A stretch of 64,000 nucleotides of DNA from Distichodus sexfasciatus (GCA_032718565.1 JAVGVS010000112.1:198884-262883); one strand, 5' to 3'. Shown: positions 45,701 through 51,500, counted from the first letter of the stretch. Numbers and translations: made by a program. The notes: generated by a model from the sequence alone, not told the origin.

Positions 45701-47540
45701 CTTGTTGATCGCTAAATCGATAACATGATAAGTTCGTCAGACAGCTAATATTTCCTCCAACAACATTGTTAAACTGTGTGTACTCACTACTGTTTCAGCC
45801 ATATCACTTCATATTTGCTGTATTGGCACTTTAAGAGAAGCCTAAACATTTATGCGTCTGTCATGGGTGATGTTGGTCTAGTGGTTAGGACACTCGCCTC
45901 TGGACCAAGTCTGCTATATATGTTTAAATTTGATTACACCTCTGTTATCGAGGTCATGTGTATTAGTCCCTTTACATTGTAGCCACCATGCCATTTGTTT
46001 AGCAAATAATTAGGAATTCAGTTATATTCAAGAAACACTGCAATAGTTGATGGACTCATCGGACAGCCAACACTACTATTTCTTCATATTTTTAACCAAT
46101 ATCACAAAGTCTGCTACCATATGGTTTTGATTCAATTCAGGAGCCAATGTCCGACTCGATTTAACACAAATCTCTTTCGTTTATACAATTTTTTTTAAAA
46201 AGCAGCTAAAATATTATTTGACATTGTAATTCCTGAGCTCAACTAGACATTTAAATGGAAAACAAACCCGTTCGATATACAGTCGGGTAATGTTTGATGT
46301 CAGTGTTTTGATTTTGGATTGCTGCTGTAGGCTTGTTGATCGTTGAATCGTTGTATCGGTGTAGATTGATGCATCTATACCAGCGTTTCCCAACTCCAGT
46401 CCTCGCGGAACACCGCTCTGCACAGATTCGGGATTTTCTGCACCTCCACACGCCGATCCAACCTTGCTAATTAGCTAATCAGTAGCATCAGCTGTGCCGT
46501 GGGTCGGGAAACTCGAATCTGTGCAGAGCGGTGTTCCGCGAGGACTGGGGTTGGGAAACGCTGATCTATACAAACCTACTACTATCAAGGGCATTTGCAT
46601 TAGTTCCTTTATATTGTGATTATCATGAGATTTGTTTTGCAGATCAGCAGGGATCAAGTACAAGTGACTTTACAGTAAATATCTGATCGATGTTTTCATG
46701 TTGGATCAATGCTATTGGCTCTAGAGCTGTTAAGTTCTGTGCCTTTTTAGGATTCGGCTCCCTCTGAGTCACTTACTAACCTGATCCTGGTGTGCGAGTT
46801 GCTTGAGTCAGTATTGCCAAATCATCGGCTGGATCATTTGTTTTTACAGAAGAAAGTATACGTAGCTTGTGACGAGAATGAACTTCTAAATAAATGATAC
46901 AGTATCAGGACAAGGCTACCAGAGTGTCAAATATTTATTTTCTAGTGGCACTAGAGGAAGTTAACCGGCGGATTCATTCTGTATATGGTTTGGGGAACGC
47001 TAACCCTCTTGTGTGTTTGATCCAGGGGTGCGTTCCCTCTCCGTTGCGACCTACGCTAGCAACACTTTGTTAGTTGCTAAAGTACACTATGTTAGATGCT
47101 AACATAGTTAGCAACAATGCTTTTGAGATACGCACTCCAGATTCGTTAATGGAGACCTCAGATATGTGACTTGTGAGTTATTTAATGGACCCGGGTGATT
47201 AAGCCGGGTGAGTTATGAATCGCCTGGCTCTAATTGGCTCACTGATCATTGAATCGATGTATCAGTGTAGATCGATGTATCATCGCTAATCCAGTATCTT
47301 CAAATCTTCTTTTCAGGAGTGAAAGCTGTGTTCTCTGGCCACTACCACCGTAACGCAGGCGGCTGCCACGGCGGGCTGGACATGGTGGTGAGCTCGGCTA
47401 TTGGCTGCCAGCTGGGCGAGGACACACATGGAGTCAGAGTGGTGGTGGTGACCGCTGACCAGGTGGTTCATCGCTACTACAGTCTGGAGCAGTTAAGCGA
47501 AAAAGGCATGGACGAAGACCTGAAGAAACTCCTGGCTTGA
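14755..47540 (+). CDS. cpped1: CPPED1 serine/threonine protein phosphatase
   Basis: The coding sequence joins 14755-14818, 17528-17746, 29163-29585 and 47317-47540. Every junction is phase 1 with GT/AG borders, giving 309 residues (human 314). CPPED1 is a cytosolic calcineurin-like metallophosphatase; the human enzyme is reported to dephosphorylate AKT1. The metal-binding motifs are all present: ADPQ (D38), CGDL (D88), SGNHD (N125, H126, D127), FQH (H203) and SGHYH (H244, H246). The stretch WGDDYFSFWVGGVL and the acidic PDEDDDYFNL are also conserved. The second aspartate of the classic GDxxD motif is absent, as in the human protein. Introns 2 and 3 (11.4 and 17.7 kb) are filled with transposons, while the exons are clean. 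Its head-to-head position with shisa9 matches human 16p13. Confidence 0.96.
14819..17527 (+). other. cpped1: cpped1 intron 1
   Basis: 2.7-kb intron, GT at 14819 and AG at 17526-17527. I see no clear transposon here. Open frames at 15669-16097 on both strands overlap each other and resemble no known protein. Confidence 0.85.
17528..17746 (+). CDS. cpped1: cpped1 coding exon 2
   Basis: 219-base exon between CGCCAG|ATGCGG and CCAG|GTACG. It encodes residues 22-95, including the metal-binding ADPQLGL and the LCGDLVHAMPG strand. The human counterparts are GADPQFGL and LCGDLIHAMPG. The exon is in phase with its neighbours and has no internal stop. Confidence 0.96.
18437..18640 (-). repeat. LINE 3' tail, truncated copy
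   Basis: Reverse complement of the LINE tail at 52940-53190: TATCATCTCTGCTATATACT, GAGACGAGAAGACGTGGCTC and AGGTAGAAAAAGAGACAATT. No reverse-transcriptase sequence accompanies it, so the copy is severely 5'-truncated. Confidence 0.75.
18704..18770 (-). repeat. (GATA)n microsatellite with LINE-type tail
   Basis: About ten units of TAGA at 18706-18743, followed by AATTCATCCCAGAGGGAAAT. In fish, tetranucleotide runs next to a motif of this kind usually mark the 3' terminus of a non-LTR retrotransposon read on the opposite strand. Only the tail is seen here. Confidence 0.6.
18930..19935 (+). repeat. SINE family A copy split by a hAT insertion
   Basis: The tRNA-like head with B-box-like GGTTCGAATCC is at 18930-19030. 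The body resumes at 19834 with GAGCAAGGTACCATCCCCAG and continues to about 19935. The two halves are separated by a complete hAT element. Joined, they match the order of the copies at 904-1144 and 58370-58622. Confidence 0.8.
19031..19833. mobile_element. Non-autonomous hAT element, copy 1
   Basis: 803-base element starting TAGAGCTGAAACGATTATTC and ending TTGTTGCAGCCCTA, so its short inverted termini are TAGRGCTG. An exact 8-bp target-site duplication CTCATGAG lies at 19023-19030 and 19834-19841, the hAT hallmark. The interior has no transposase frame. It contains AATCGATAAAATAATCGATA near the right end. It is closely related throughout to 27318-28103. Confidence 0.9.
19936..21069. other. cpped1 intron 2, unassigned
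   Basis: No recognisable exon or transposon end. A short TG run lies at 20310-20335. Overlapping open frames on both strands at 19886-20255 partly cover the SINE and are not supported. Confidence 0.45.
21070..21440 (-). repeat. LINE 3' tail, longer truncated copy
   Basis: Begins at the inverted tail repeat (TCAAAGTCAAAGTAAACTTT) and continues with ATCTCTGCTATATACTGTAC and GAGACGAGACGATGTGGCTC. It then passes through AT-rich tail sequence with TTATACTAGACATGGAGTTT. This is the antisense of the LINE tail at 52860-53200. No coding part is present. Confidence 0.82.
22109..22772. mobile_element. hAT-like MITE, family B copy 1
   Basis: Ends are TAGAGATGCACGATAT on the left and ATATCATCGCACATCCCTA on the right, forming imperfect inverted termini. 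The interior contains GGCCGATGCCGATAGCCGAT and ATCGGCTGAAAATATCGGGC, shared with copies at 24383, 29637 and 31905. The flanking octamers AAATTAGG and GGACTAGG agree at five of eight positions. There is no transposase. Confidence 0.75.
22773..23929. other. cpped1 intron 2, complex unique sequence
   Basis: No exon or transposon recognised. The part at 23280-23600 is of balanced composition and not repetitive, with blocks such as CTTTAAACGGCCCGGCGTCA. It is a candidate for conserved non-coding sequence. This is a judgement on appearance only. Confidence 0.35.
23930..24120. repeat. MITE fragment related to 54034-54292
   Basis: Shares GGATTTCTGTTTTTCATGAG and GAGCTATTAGCCAGAATCAT with the complete element at 54 kb and ends in the same type of terminus (AAATGCAC|TA). 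The left terminus is missing. Confidence 0.6.
24383..25488. mobile_element. hAT-like MITE, family B copy 2, interrupted
   Basis: Starts TAGGGATGCACGATACGGG and ends TTGTGCATCTCTA, the same ends and interior as 22109-22772. Flanking octamers ATTACGAT (24375-24382) and AATACGAT (25489-25496) match at seven of eight positions, fitting a hAT target-site duplication. A second element occupies 24940-25459 inside it. Confidence 0.82.
24940..25459. mobile_element. Inverted-terminal-repeat element nested in hAT MITE
   Basis: 520-base element with nearly perfect inverted termini of about 37 bases, beginning TGTGACCCTCCACGGCAAAA and continuing CCAGTCGCTTGTCGCAA. TA flanks both sides (24938-24939 and 25460-25461). 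The flank is palindromic, so a 4-bp ATAT duplication is equally possible. No protein is encoded. Two relatives lie at 35292-35847 and 45110-45560. The superfamily is not assigned. Confidence 0.85.
25625..25735 (+). repeat. SINE family C head remnant
   Basis: GTGGTGGCCTTAATGG, GGAAGTTGTAGGCTCAAACC and GAGCTACCATCATTGAGCC follow the order of the tRNA-like SINE seen better at 49468-49970. It is strongly decayed. Confidence 0.5.
25736..27317. other. cpped1 intron 2, unassigned
   Basis: Mixed composition, with a more GC-balanced part at 25780-26230. No repeat ends or splice-bounded open frames are recognised. The open frame at 26862-27113 resembles nothing I know. Confidence 0.4.
27318..28103. 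mobile_element. Non-autonomous hAT element, copy 2
   Basis: 786-base sibling of 19031-19833. It starts TAGAGCTGAACCGATTATTC and ends AGTTGCAGCCGTA. An exact 8-bp duplication GACACGTG lies at 27310-27317 and 28104-28111. The interiors match closely with small indels (a long T run at about 27755), and neither has a transposase frame. Confidence 0.9.
28675..28920. repeat. Interspersed repeat fragment related to 44243-44465
   Basis: Shares CACCATAGCATGCTCTTGGC, a following AGCTG block, GCAAGAATCCAT and a run of GCTAACT / TAGCTTG words with the copy near 44.3 kb. Similar words recur at 32240-32340. Termini are not resolved. Confidence 0.5.
29163..29585 (+). CDS. cpped1: cpped1 coding exon 3
   Basis: 423-base exon between TGTCTCAG|GCACCC and AAGCAG|GTGGGC, encoding residues 95-236. 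It holds SGNHD, the WGDDYFSFWVGGVL core and the FQHIPLYL strand. The apparent upstream start at 29129 and the read-through after 29585 are intronic extensions of the frame. Human residues align across the whole exon. Confidence 0.96.
29637..30329. mobile_element. hAT-like MITE, family B copy 3 (inverted)
   Basis: Runs from TAGGGATGCCCAATAATATC to CCCATATTGTGCATCCCTT and shares interior blocks with 22109 and 24383 in the opposite orientation. No clear 8-bp duplication remains. Its edge is only about 50 bases downstream of the cpped1 exon 3 donor. Confidence 0.72.
30330..31002. other. cpped1 intron 3, unassigned
   Basis: No repeat boundary or exon is recognised. Confidence 0.4.
31003..31535. 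repeat. Interspersed repeat, 'CCTTGAAA' family
   Basis: Starts AGGGTTCCCACGGGTCCTTG with repeated CCTTGAAA words and ends with GTCCTGGAAAGTCCTTGAAT. This pattern is familiar from fish non-autonomous DNA elements, but the superfamily is not established here. The interior open frames are not conserved proteins. Confidence 0.55.
31547..31831 (-). repeat. SINE-like repeat (family B)
   Basis: Reverse-oriented copy: an ATTCATTCATTCA tail at the left, then CTTAATCCCAATTGGGGTCG and GACTGTGGGAGGAAAACCCA. The B-box complement is near GGATCGAACCCAGGACC at the right. It lacks the last part of the head. Confidence 0.75.
31905..32160. repeat. hAT-like MITE, family B fragment
   Basis: Right-half fragment with TAAAATCCCACCTCGGACTT, GGACATGCCTGACACAAG and TTATCGGCTGATTCTGC, matching copies at 22.6 and 24.8 kb. 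It keeps the region that shows what the interrupted copy at 24.9 kb looked like before insertion. Confidence 0.72.
32161..33417. other. cpped1 intron 3, mostly unassigned
   Basis: The part at 32240-32345 has repeated GCTAACTAGCTAACTAATTAG words related to the repeat at 28.8 and 44.4 kb. The rest shows no recognisable exon or element. Confidence 0.4.
33418..33635 (-). repeat. SINE family A
   Basis: GTGAGTGAGTGATTATTTGT at the left, AAAGGAGCAGGGGGCATCC in the body, and the complement of the tRNA-like head with GACCTTCTGATCACGGGGC at the right. It lies close to an oppositely oriented half-copy. Confidence 0.8.
33712..33842 (+). repeat. SINE family A half-copy, inverted neighbour
   Basis: Body part only, GGTACCGTCCCCAAGTACTG to AATGACAAATAATCACTCAC. 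It is oriented opposite to 33418-33635, so the two can pair as an imperfect hairpin. Confidence 0.75.
33843..35037. other. cpped1 intron 3, unassigned
   Basis: AT-rich DNA with no repeat boundaries or splice-bounded coding signal. The open frame at 34659-35057 runs into the following SINE and resembles nothing known to me. Confidence 0.4.
35038..35240 (-). repeat. tRNA-headed SINE (family C)
   Basis: In minus orientation the head reads GGTGGTGGTCTAGTGCTTAG and the B box GGTTCGAATCC. The body has CTTAACCCCAAGTTGTTCC and the tail GAAGTCGCTCTGGTTAAGAG. The 3' tail type (GCTCTGGATAAGAGCGTC) is shared by many teleost SINEs mobilised by L2-like LINEs. Copies or parts also lie at 25625, 36783, 37984, 40325, 45868, 49468 and 61625. 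Confidence 0.82.
35292..35847. mobile_element. Inverted-terminal-repeat element, copy 2 (right end lost)
   Basis: Left terminus TGTGACCCTCCACGGAAAAA, then the same interior as 24940-25459 (CAGTTAACCTAACGCAGGTA, CCGATTCATTCGATATGGGT). Similarity stops at about 35847, before the right terminus. It contains about 120 bases of interior that copy 1 lacks (GTGACTTTCTTGAGGTCAGT onward), so copy 1 is an internal-deletion form. Confidence 0.78.
35848..36782. other. cpped1 intron 3, candidate unique regulatory sequence
   Basis: The block at 36360-36610 is non-repetitive and GC-balanced within AT-rich intron, with GAGCTAATTAACTGAGATAA and TGTAAATTAGCGCAGCTCTG. It could be a conserved non-coding element. 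Nothing else is recognised. Confidence 0.35.
36783..36930 (+). repeat. SINE family C fragment
   Basis: GGCGTCGAATCCAAGG, CCTGAGCAAGACCCTTAACG and GTCACTCTGGATAACAGCG follow the family C order, with a degraded head. Confidence 0.65.
36975..37130. repeat. hAT-like terminus fragment (family D)
   Basis: GGGGCTGTGCAATATGACCT followed by AAAATCGATATCTCGATC looks like the end of a hAT-like MITE. A reversed counterpart lies at 41700-41785 (GTGATATTGATGTGAGATCA, ATATTGCCCAGCCC). The other terminus of this copy is not identified. Confidence 0.45.
37235..37594. mobile_element. PIF/Harbinger-like MITE
   Basis: 360-base element with inverted termini GGCCTCGTCCACACGGACG (left) and GGCCTCGTTCACATGGACA (right, complemented), flanked on both sides by TAA (37232-37234 and 37595-37597). 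A 3-bp TWA target-site duplication is characteristic of PIF/Harbinger. The interior is unusually rich in GAACGCC/GGCGTT words. Open frames across it on both strands are artefacts. Confidence 0.8.
37984..38026 (+). repeat. SINE family C 3' tail
   Basis: TGTTCTGGATAAGAGCGTCA followed by GCCAAATGCTGTAAATGTAA is the conserved family C tail without its head. Confidence 0.7.
38027..39851. other. cpped1 intron 3, candidate unique sequence
   Basis: The part at 38040-38660 is non-repetitive and includes an exact octamer ATGCAAAT (38433-38440), the binding word of POU factors. That alone is weak evidence of function. The rest is AT-rich without recognisable elements. Confidence 0.35.
39864..40213 (-). 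repeat. SINE-like repeat (family B) with 12-bp duplication
   Basis: A tail of ATTCATTCATTCATCCATCC at the left, then the full family B body and head complement (GCTAACCACTGCGCCACTGT). Direct repeats CCTCCAAATTCA at 39852-39863 and 40214-40225 are a retroposon-style target-site duplication. Confidence 0.88.
40226..40911. other. cpped1 intron 3, unassigned
   Basis: A family C SINE scrap (CTAATTAGAGAGACAGCCTC to ACCACTAGGCTACCACC) lies at 40325-40432. The rest has no recognisable feature. The open frames at 40365-40721 overlap on opposite strands. Confidence 0.4.
40912..41058 (-). repeat. SINE family A, partial
   Basis: CTTGGGGACGGTACCTTGCT, CATGAGTACCTCAG and the head complement CTAACCATTAGACTACTAAC. 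The tail-side half is missing. A family B copy begins immediately to the right. Confidence 0.75.
41076..41400 (-). repeat. SINE-like repeat (family B) with 12-bp duplication
   Basis: The body GAGCCGCTTAATCCCTATCA through TTTGGACTGTGGGAGGAAAC to the head complement GACCACTGCTCCACCGTGCC. Exact direct repeats ACATCTGGATGT at 41064-41075 and 41401-41412 mark the target-site duplication. The insertion landed at the edge of a family A SINE. Confidence 0.9.
41413..43155. other. cpped1 intron 3, unassigned
   Basis: AT-rich DNA. The segment 41700-41785 is a reversed counterpart of the hAT-like end at 36975. No exon or complete element is recognised in the rest. Confidence 0.4.
43156..44092. mobile_element. 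hAT-type element carrying a TG microsatellite
   Basis: Starts CAGACTAGCC and ends CGTTACTACCCACCTCTG, whose complement CAGAGGTGGGTAGTAACG is a terminus familiar from fish MITEs. An exact 8-bp duplication GTTGTAGG lies at 43148-43155 and 44093-44100. Both halves repeat ACTCAAGTAAAAGTAAAAAGT. There is no transposase. A long TG-rich run sits in the middle. Confidence 0.87.
43575..43800. repeat. (TG)n-rich compound microsatellite
   Basis: About 225 bases of TGTGTG interspersed with TCTG, GCGTG and TATG units inside the hAT element. Open frames through it in several phases encode cysteine/valine or histidine/threonine repeats and are not genes. Confidence 0.93.
44243..44465. repeat. Interspersed repeat fragment
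   Basis: CATCATAGCACACTCTTGGG, GCAAGAATCCATC and a TAGCTTGTAGCTTG stretch parallel the sequence at 28675-28920. Ends are unresolved. Confidence 0.45.
44466..45009. other. cpped1 intron 3, unassigned
   Basis: No repeat boundary, exon or RNA gene is recognised. Confidence 0.4.
45110..45560. mobile_element. Inverted-terminal-repeat element, copy 3
   Basis: Termini GATGACCCTGCACGGCAAAA (left) and, complemented, TGTGATCCTCCACGGCAAAA (right), with TA on both sides. The interior matches 24940-25459 and 35292-35847 but lacks other internal parts, so the three copies are different deletion forms. Confidence 0.82.
45868..45915 (+). repeat. SINE family C head fragment
   Basis: GATGTTGGTCTAGTGGTTAG, GACACTCGCC and TCTGGACCAAG match the tRNA-like head of family C. 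The B box and tail are missing. It is not a functional tRNA. Confidence 0.6.
46381..46563. mobile_element. Short MITE with ~50-bp inverted ends and 8-bp duplication
   Basis: 183-base element. Its left 50 bases, starting CAGCGTTTCCCAACTCCAGT, are inverted at the right end (complement CAGCGTTTCCCAACCCCAGT) with only one or two differences. An exact duplication ATCTATAC lies at 46373-46380 and 46564-46571, fitting a hAT-mobilised MITE. There is no coding capacity. Confidence 0.92.
46661..47316. other. End of cpped1 intron 3
   Basis: The stretch 47230-47290 again shows GATCATTGAATCGATGTATC words related to the duplicated block to the left. It ends with a polypyrimidine run and the acceptor CTTCTTTTCAG. 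Confidence 0.5.
47317..47540 (+). CDS. cpped1: cpped1 coding exon 4
   Basis: Acceptor TTTTCAG|GAGTG. It encodes residues 236-309, ending LKKLLA with TGA at 47538-47540. It contains the metal-binding SGHYHRNAGG and the conserved DMVVSSAIGCQLG strand, matching human SGHYHRNAGG and DMVVSSAIGCQLG. Confidence 0.96.
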
Positions 47541-47709
47541 CACCAAACTGCTTCGTTTACGCAGGTCCTCAACCGCAGACCAATGGGAAAGATCAAGGGG
47601 TGCTGAGAATTGGCAGCTTACCTGAACAAAAAGCAGCCATTTCCAAAGGTGGCGAACAAAAATCCACTTTTTTTTTTTTAACATTCTGTGTATTCATCGA
47701 GATGAATGG

Positions 47710-48311
47710 TAGCTGCGATTAGTCGACTAATTTGATGACGTCAATCCTTAAAATGTTGATCCATGTTGCATTTTTTAACAGTGGTATATATTATTTCTTC
47801 AATAGCCTTTTGCTTTCGGCTCCGGTTCCTGGTCAGCTCAAATCAACACAACAAAAAAGTAAAAAAAAAAGCTGCTGCAGAGTTCGATTCTGTCGCTGTA
47901 GGTTTGTGTAAACGTTTCCAAAGACCCAAGGCTTTAAAAGCATTGGAGTATTTCAAATGATTGGAAATGGGGTTTTGTAAACTGGGCAAAGTATCAACTA
48001 CAACAGCACCAAAACAGAAGAGAAAAGACACAGGTGCTTTTCTGGATGAACTGGCAACCAGGCAAAAACGCTGTAAACTGCCATCAGTGGGAATGACCTT
48101 GTAGCTTCTACAAATACAATTATGATAAAAGACATTTACCTGCTACAATTTGAGACACTAATTTAATTTCTAATAAAAAAAATAACTTTGGGAAAGTTCT
48201 GCCTCAAACTTGGTGATTCTAACGAATTAAATAATTGATGTTTAACTGATAATCTAATCATGAAATAACCAACAGATTCTTCAAAAAACATAGTAGTTAG
48301 TGGCAGCCCTA
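47710..48311. repeat. hAT-like MITE relic in cpped1 3' region
   Basis: Left end TAGCTGCGATTAGTCGACTA and right end TAGTTAGTGGCAGCCCTA (complement TAGGGCTGCCACTAACTA) form imperfect inverted termini. No matching octamer flanks remain. The open frames inside it do not resemble transposase. Confidence 0.6.
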
Positions 48312-49041
48312 ATCTGAAAAAGGCTTAATGTGTCATCTGAGAGCTTTTTCCATTATGCCTTCGAGGCTCTGAAAATTCAGATTTAATTTCACTCTTCAGT
48401 CACCTTTTTTATTTTCAGAAAGGAAAGAACTTGCTCCTTCAGCCATGCAGATGCACCTGAGACCTGCTTTATAACTTTAGGTCCACACCACCATGTTATA
48501 TACTAATAAGCAGGTGTAAAAGCATACAGCTAGTTTTAGAGATTGCAGCGTCTGAGCCGATGGTTTGATGATTTCATTCCTTGCTTCTGTGCCCATTACG
48601 TTTTCCCAACTCTGAGGTGAGAAGAGGCAATCTCCATGGAAACCATTGAAAGACGTGGCCATTATGGCCGAGATTGGAGAGACTTTTTCGGCTGGTGGAT
48701 CATCCAGCATGTTATTGCTGACCTCCATCTCACACTTGCAGCTTTGTTTATTGGGTCAGAGTTGGACTTTGGTGACTGATGCGAAAAAGATTATAAAAAT
48801 ACCCAGGCCTAAGCTGATCTGGACCAGGGTGGGACTCACTTCTGCCTGCATTCTGCCTCGATTTGAAATACGAAAGGACTGTTTCTAGAAGTAAAGGAAC
48901 TCAAGGGTTGTAAGCCACGTTGCTTTGAACTTAGCACTTTGCTCTTAATCCTGTTGTGGGTTTTTCCCTTAAGGTGATATGAAAATGATTTAAGATGTCT
49001 TGCCCATGTGTTGTTATTTCACTGCACACTGCATCATTGAT

Positions 49042-49047
49042 AATAAA
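49042..49047 (+). terminator. cpped1: Candidate polyadenylation signal for cpped1
   Basis: AATAAA in GATAATAAATGATC, followed by CTTCTTTTTCAG. It is the first canonical hexamer with a T-rich downstream stretch outside the transposon relic. Confidence 0.4.
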
Positions 49048-49060
49048 TGATCTTCTTTTT

Positions 49061-49467
49061 CAGTCCTTGAAACTTATTTTCTTCTGCATATATTTAGACA
49101 TTTATGTCAGTGTTAACTATATTAGGGTCTGATTTGTAGCATATATCTTCATATCTTTAATGATGATGATTCTGAGTAGAAAGTGGTCCCTGGATGTTGT
49201 ATTACAACAGTATTTGCAGGGCAAAATTCAAAATGCATTTAATCTGCTTTCATTGAGTCAACATTTGTATTTAACTCGAAAAGTGCAAAAAAAACCAAGT
49301 TTAAAAATCTATTTTCAGTCAACCCAATGATGAAGTTCTTACCCTATTTCAAATTTGTGATCATTTTTATCAGCCCATCCTAGCTGGCCATGCACTTTTA
49401 AGGCGAGCAAATGTGCTGTTATATCAGCAGCCAGTTAGAGAACCAGGCTATGATCCAGTTGTGAACT
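49061..49467. other. Intergenic, no feature seen
   Basis: AT-rich sequence between the candidate cpped1 polyadenylation site and a SINE. Nothing is recognised. Confidence 0.4.
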
Positions 49468-49970
49468 GGAGGTTGTGGTGGTCTAGTGGTAAGAACACTT
49501 GTCTTTAGACCAAGAGGTTGTGGCTTTGAATCCTACCTCCAGCTCTACCATCATTGGGTCCCTGAACCAGACCCTTAACCCCAAGTTGTTCCAGGAAGAC
49601 TATCAAAGTGAACTTTATTGTTGTTTCTGTATACAGAAAGTATACAGAGAGATGAGACAACGTGGATCCAGTTTTTACAGTGCAAAGAACTAATAAGCCA
49701 CATAGAATATATAAATAGAATGTAGAATATACACTTTAAACTAGAAGTAGAAAGAGAGACAATTAGGATGCAGTACTCAGCCTACAATTATGGTTTTGGA
49801 GTTGTCTTTTACACTAAAAAGTGCATGTGAATGTGCATGAGATCAGTAACAGTTTCAATATGAAAAATTCATAATGTAATTAAGAAATTGTAATTGTCCC
49901 TGTAATTAAGAAAACGGAAGTCGCTCTGGATAAGAGCGTCAGCTAAATGGCATAAAAGTAAAAAAATATA
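49468..49970 (+). repeat. SINE family C split by a LINE tail
   Basis: Head GGTTGTGGTGGTCTAGTGGT, degraded B box GCTTTGAATCC and body CTTAACCCCAAGTTGTTCC. After the interruption come CCCTGTAATTAAG and the tail GAAGTCGCTCTGGATAAGAG. The order fits one SINE opened by the LINE fragment at 49602-49893. Confidence 0.82.
49602..49893 (-). repeat. LINE 3' tail inserted in SINE C
   Basis: ATCAAAGTGAACTTTATTGT, GAGATGAGACAACGTGGATC and CTAGAAGTAGAAAGAGAGAC are the antisense tail of the LINE seen at 51640-53200. It is a 5'-truncated copy. Confidence 0.75.
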
Positions 49971-51304
49971 TATTTTTTCCTACCCTCAAAAGTGCCATCA
50001 CATCTTACAGATTTTTGTTTTGGAGCATGTACTCACAACATCATTGTCATTGTTACGAATAAGCACATTAGCATGACAGGTTTAAGGTGTTGTCATTCCA
50101 CTGGTTAGAAAGTTACATTTGTGTGACCTTCCCCGGGGGCTTCTCTTCTGGACAAGCGTCTTGGCATGCAGATGAAGTCTGCTTTGGAACAGAAGGGCGT
50201 TTGACATTTAGCAGGTTGCCATCTCTCACCCGGCAGAATGAACGCCCACACCGAGCAAATCGGAGCCCAAACCGCTCATAACAACCACCTGCCTCAGAGC
50301 CAGAGTTGCCATTGTCTCAACAGTTTACGTGACATGATTGACCTCACCTATGACTTGCTTTTGCTTTTCTTGGAACCTTTGATCTGTTGCAGTTTTCCTT
50401 GGTCAGAACTCACACACGCAAACACACACTGATGGACCTGCCTGATGATATCACCAGTCCATTTTCAGAATTGCTCTTAAAATAGGAGGGGATATTACTA
50501 GAGGAACTGTGCAGATGAAAATTGGGCTGACAGAGGCTGCATTTGTAAGACGCCTCATATGACTCACGTCGTAAAAATCTGCAGCATCACAAAGAAAGAA
50601 AAGGATGCAATTGAGGAGCGGTGGAAAAAGCTGCTGGCATTTGTTATAAGCAAATCCTGAATTTTAAGCAACATAATGCAGCATAGTGTCTCATTCACCT
50701 TGTGTGTAACACGCATGAGTGCTGCGCTATGGCTATGCTAATTCCATTGTTTCAGCCACCTGTAACAAAGTTAATAAGGATCATCAGACAACCTCTGGGT
50801 TTTCTGGACGGCCTCGATCTTTCCATCGCTTCATCCAATTGGATTTGCATTCATAATGCTAATATTAGGATTAAAGGGAATTACTGAAAAGCCTAATATT
50901 TTTAAAGCCTCTTCATCTTCAGACTTATCAGTCGCTCTGCAGCTTGCCAGGGTTCACTGGTTTAAACTGTATCTCAGGTTATAAGGCACAAAAAAAATGC
51001 TGGATTGTGGGTTAAGAATTTAGCGTTATGTAACTGGCAATCACTTCACGCAATGTCCTGGCAGAGTCTATCCATAAAGCTGTGTACGGTACGGGTGAGG
51101 AAGTTGTCTGGATACGCCACTTTAAATAAATGTACATCATGTACTCACACATATATACAGTATGGGCTCGTTGATTAAAAATGTTACACATTAATTGTCA
51201 TTGTAGGCCTGGAAACAAACACTTATCATCTGGAAGCTTGAACACATTATTATTTGAAAACTATGACTCAAACTTAAATTTAACCCATGCCTGTAAACAT
51301 TTTA
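49971..51304. other. Intergenic, unassigned
   Basis: Includes moderately GC-balanced sequence at 50110-50640. No repeat ends, splice-bounded exons or RNA genes are recognised. Confidence 0.4.
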
Positions 51305-51500
51305 AGTGAGTGCACCACAATGATAAGTCACCTCTGCAGTTGACCCATCCGTGAAGGAGCAGTGGGCATGGCAGAACCCGGGAAGCAGTACTTGGGAGCA
51401 GTACCATGCTCAGTACTTCAGTGGTACCTTTACCGGTCCAGGACTTGAACTAGCGACCCCCCAGGCACGGGACCAACTCCCTACCCGTTATGCTCCCCTT
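51305..51500 (-). repeat. SINE family A
   Basis: GAAGGAGCAGTGGGCATGGC, CAGTACTTGGGAGCAGTACC and the head complement ACTCCCTACCCGTTATGCTC. The B-box complement GGACTTGAACTAG is degraded. Confidence 0.75.

Larger units (their letters stand above)
45010..46660. repeat. Diverged direct duplication with nested elements
   Basis: Two copies of a block can be followed in the same order. Shared words include TTCAGGAGCC (45076 and 46138), TTTTTTTTAAAAA, CTGAGCTCAAC followed by GACATTTAAATG (near 45590 and 46240) and CTTGTTGATCG (45702 and 46333). Also shared is TTAGT(C/T)CCTTTA(C/T)ATTGT (45963 and 46600). The first copy is interrupted by a terminal-repeat element and the second by a short MITE. Confidence 0.6.
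29586..47316 (+). other. cpped1: cpped1 intron 3
   Basis: 17.7-kb intron from GTGGGC to the acceptor CTTTTCAG at 47316. It is the main transposon reservoir of the window: hAT-like, Harbinger-like and unclassified MITEs, and many SINEs. No additional cpped1 exon is expected or seen. Confidence 0.9.
47541..49060 (+). other. cpped1: cpped1 3' untranslated / downstream region
   Basis: Follows the cpped1 stop codon. A hAT-like MITE relic takes 47710-48311. An AATAAA hexamer at 49042-49047, followed by a T-rich stretch, is the best-looking polyadenylation signal, which would give a 3' UTR of about 1.5 kb. The true end of the transcript cannot be decided from sequence. Confidence 0.45.

Noticed and set aside
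49468..49545. tRNA gene suggested by GGTCTAGTGGT
   Set aside because: It is the head of a dispersed SINE with a degraded B box; copies at 35 and 45.9 kb show the same context.
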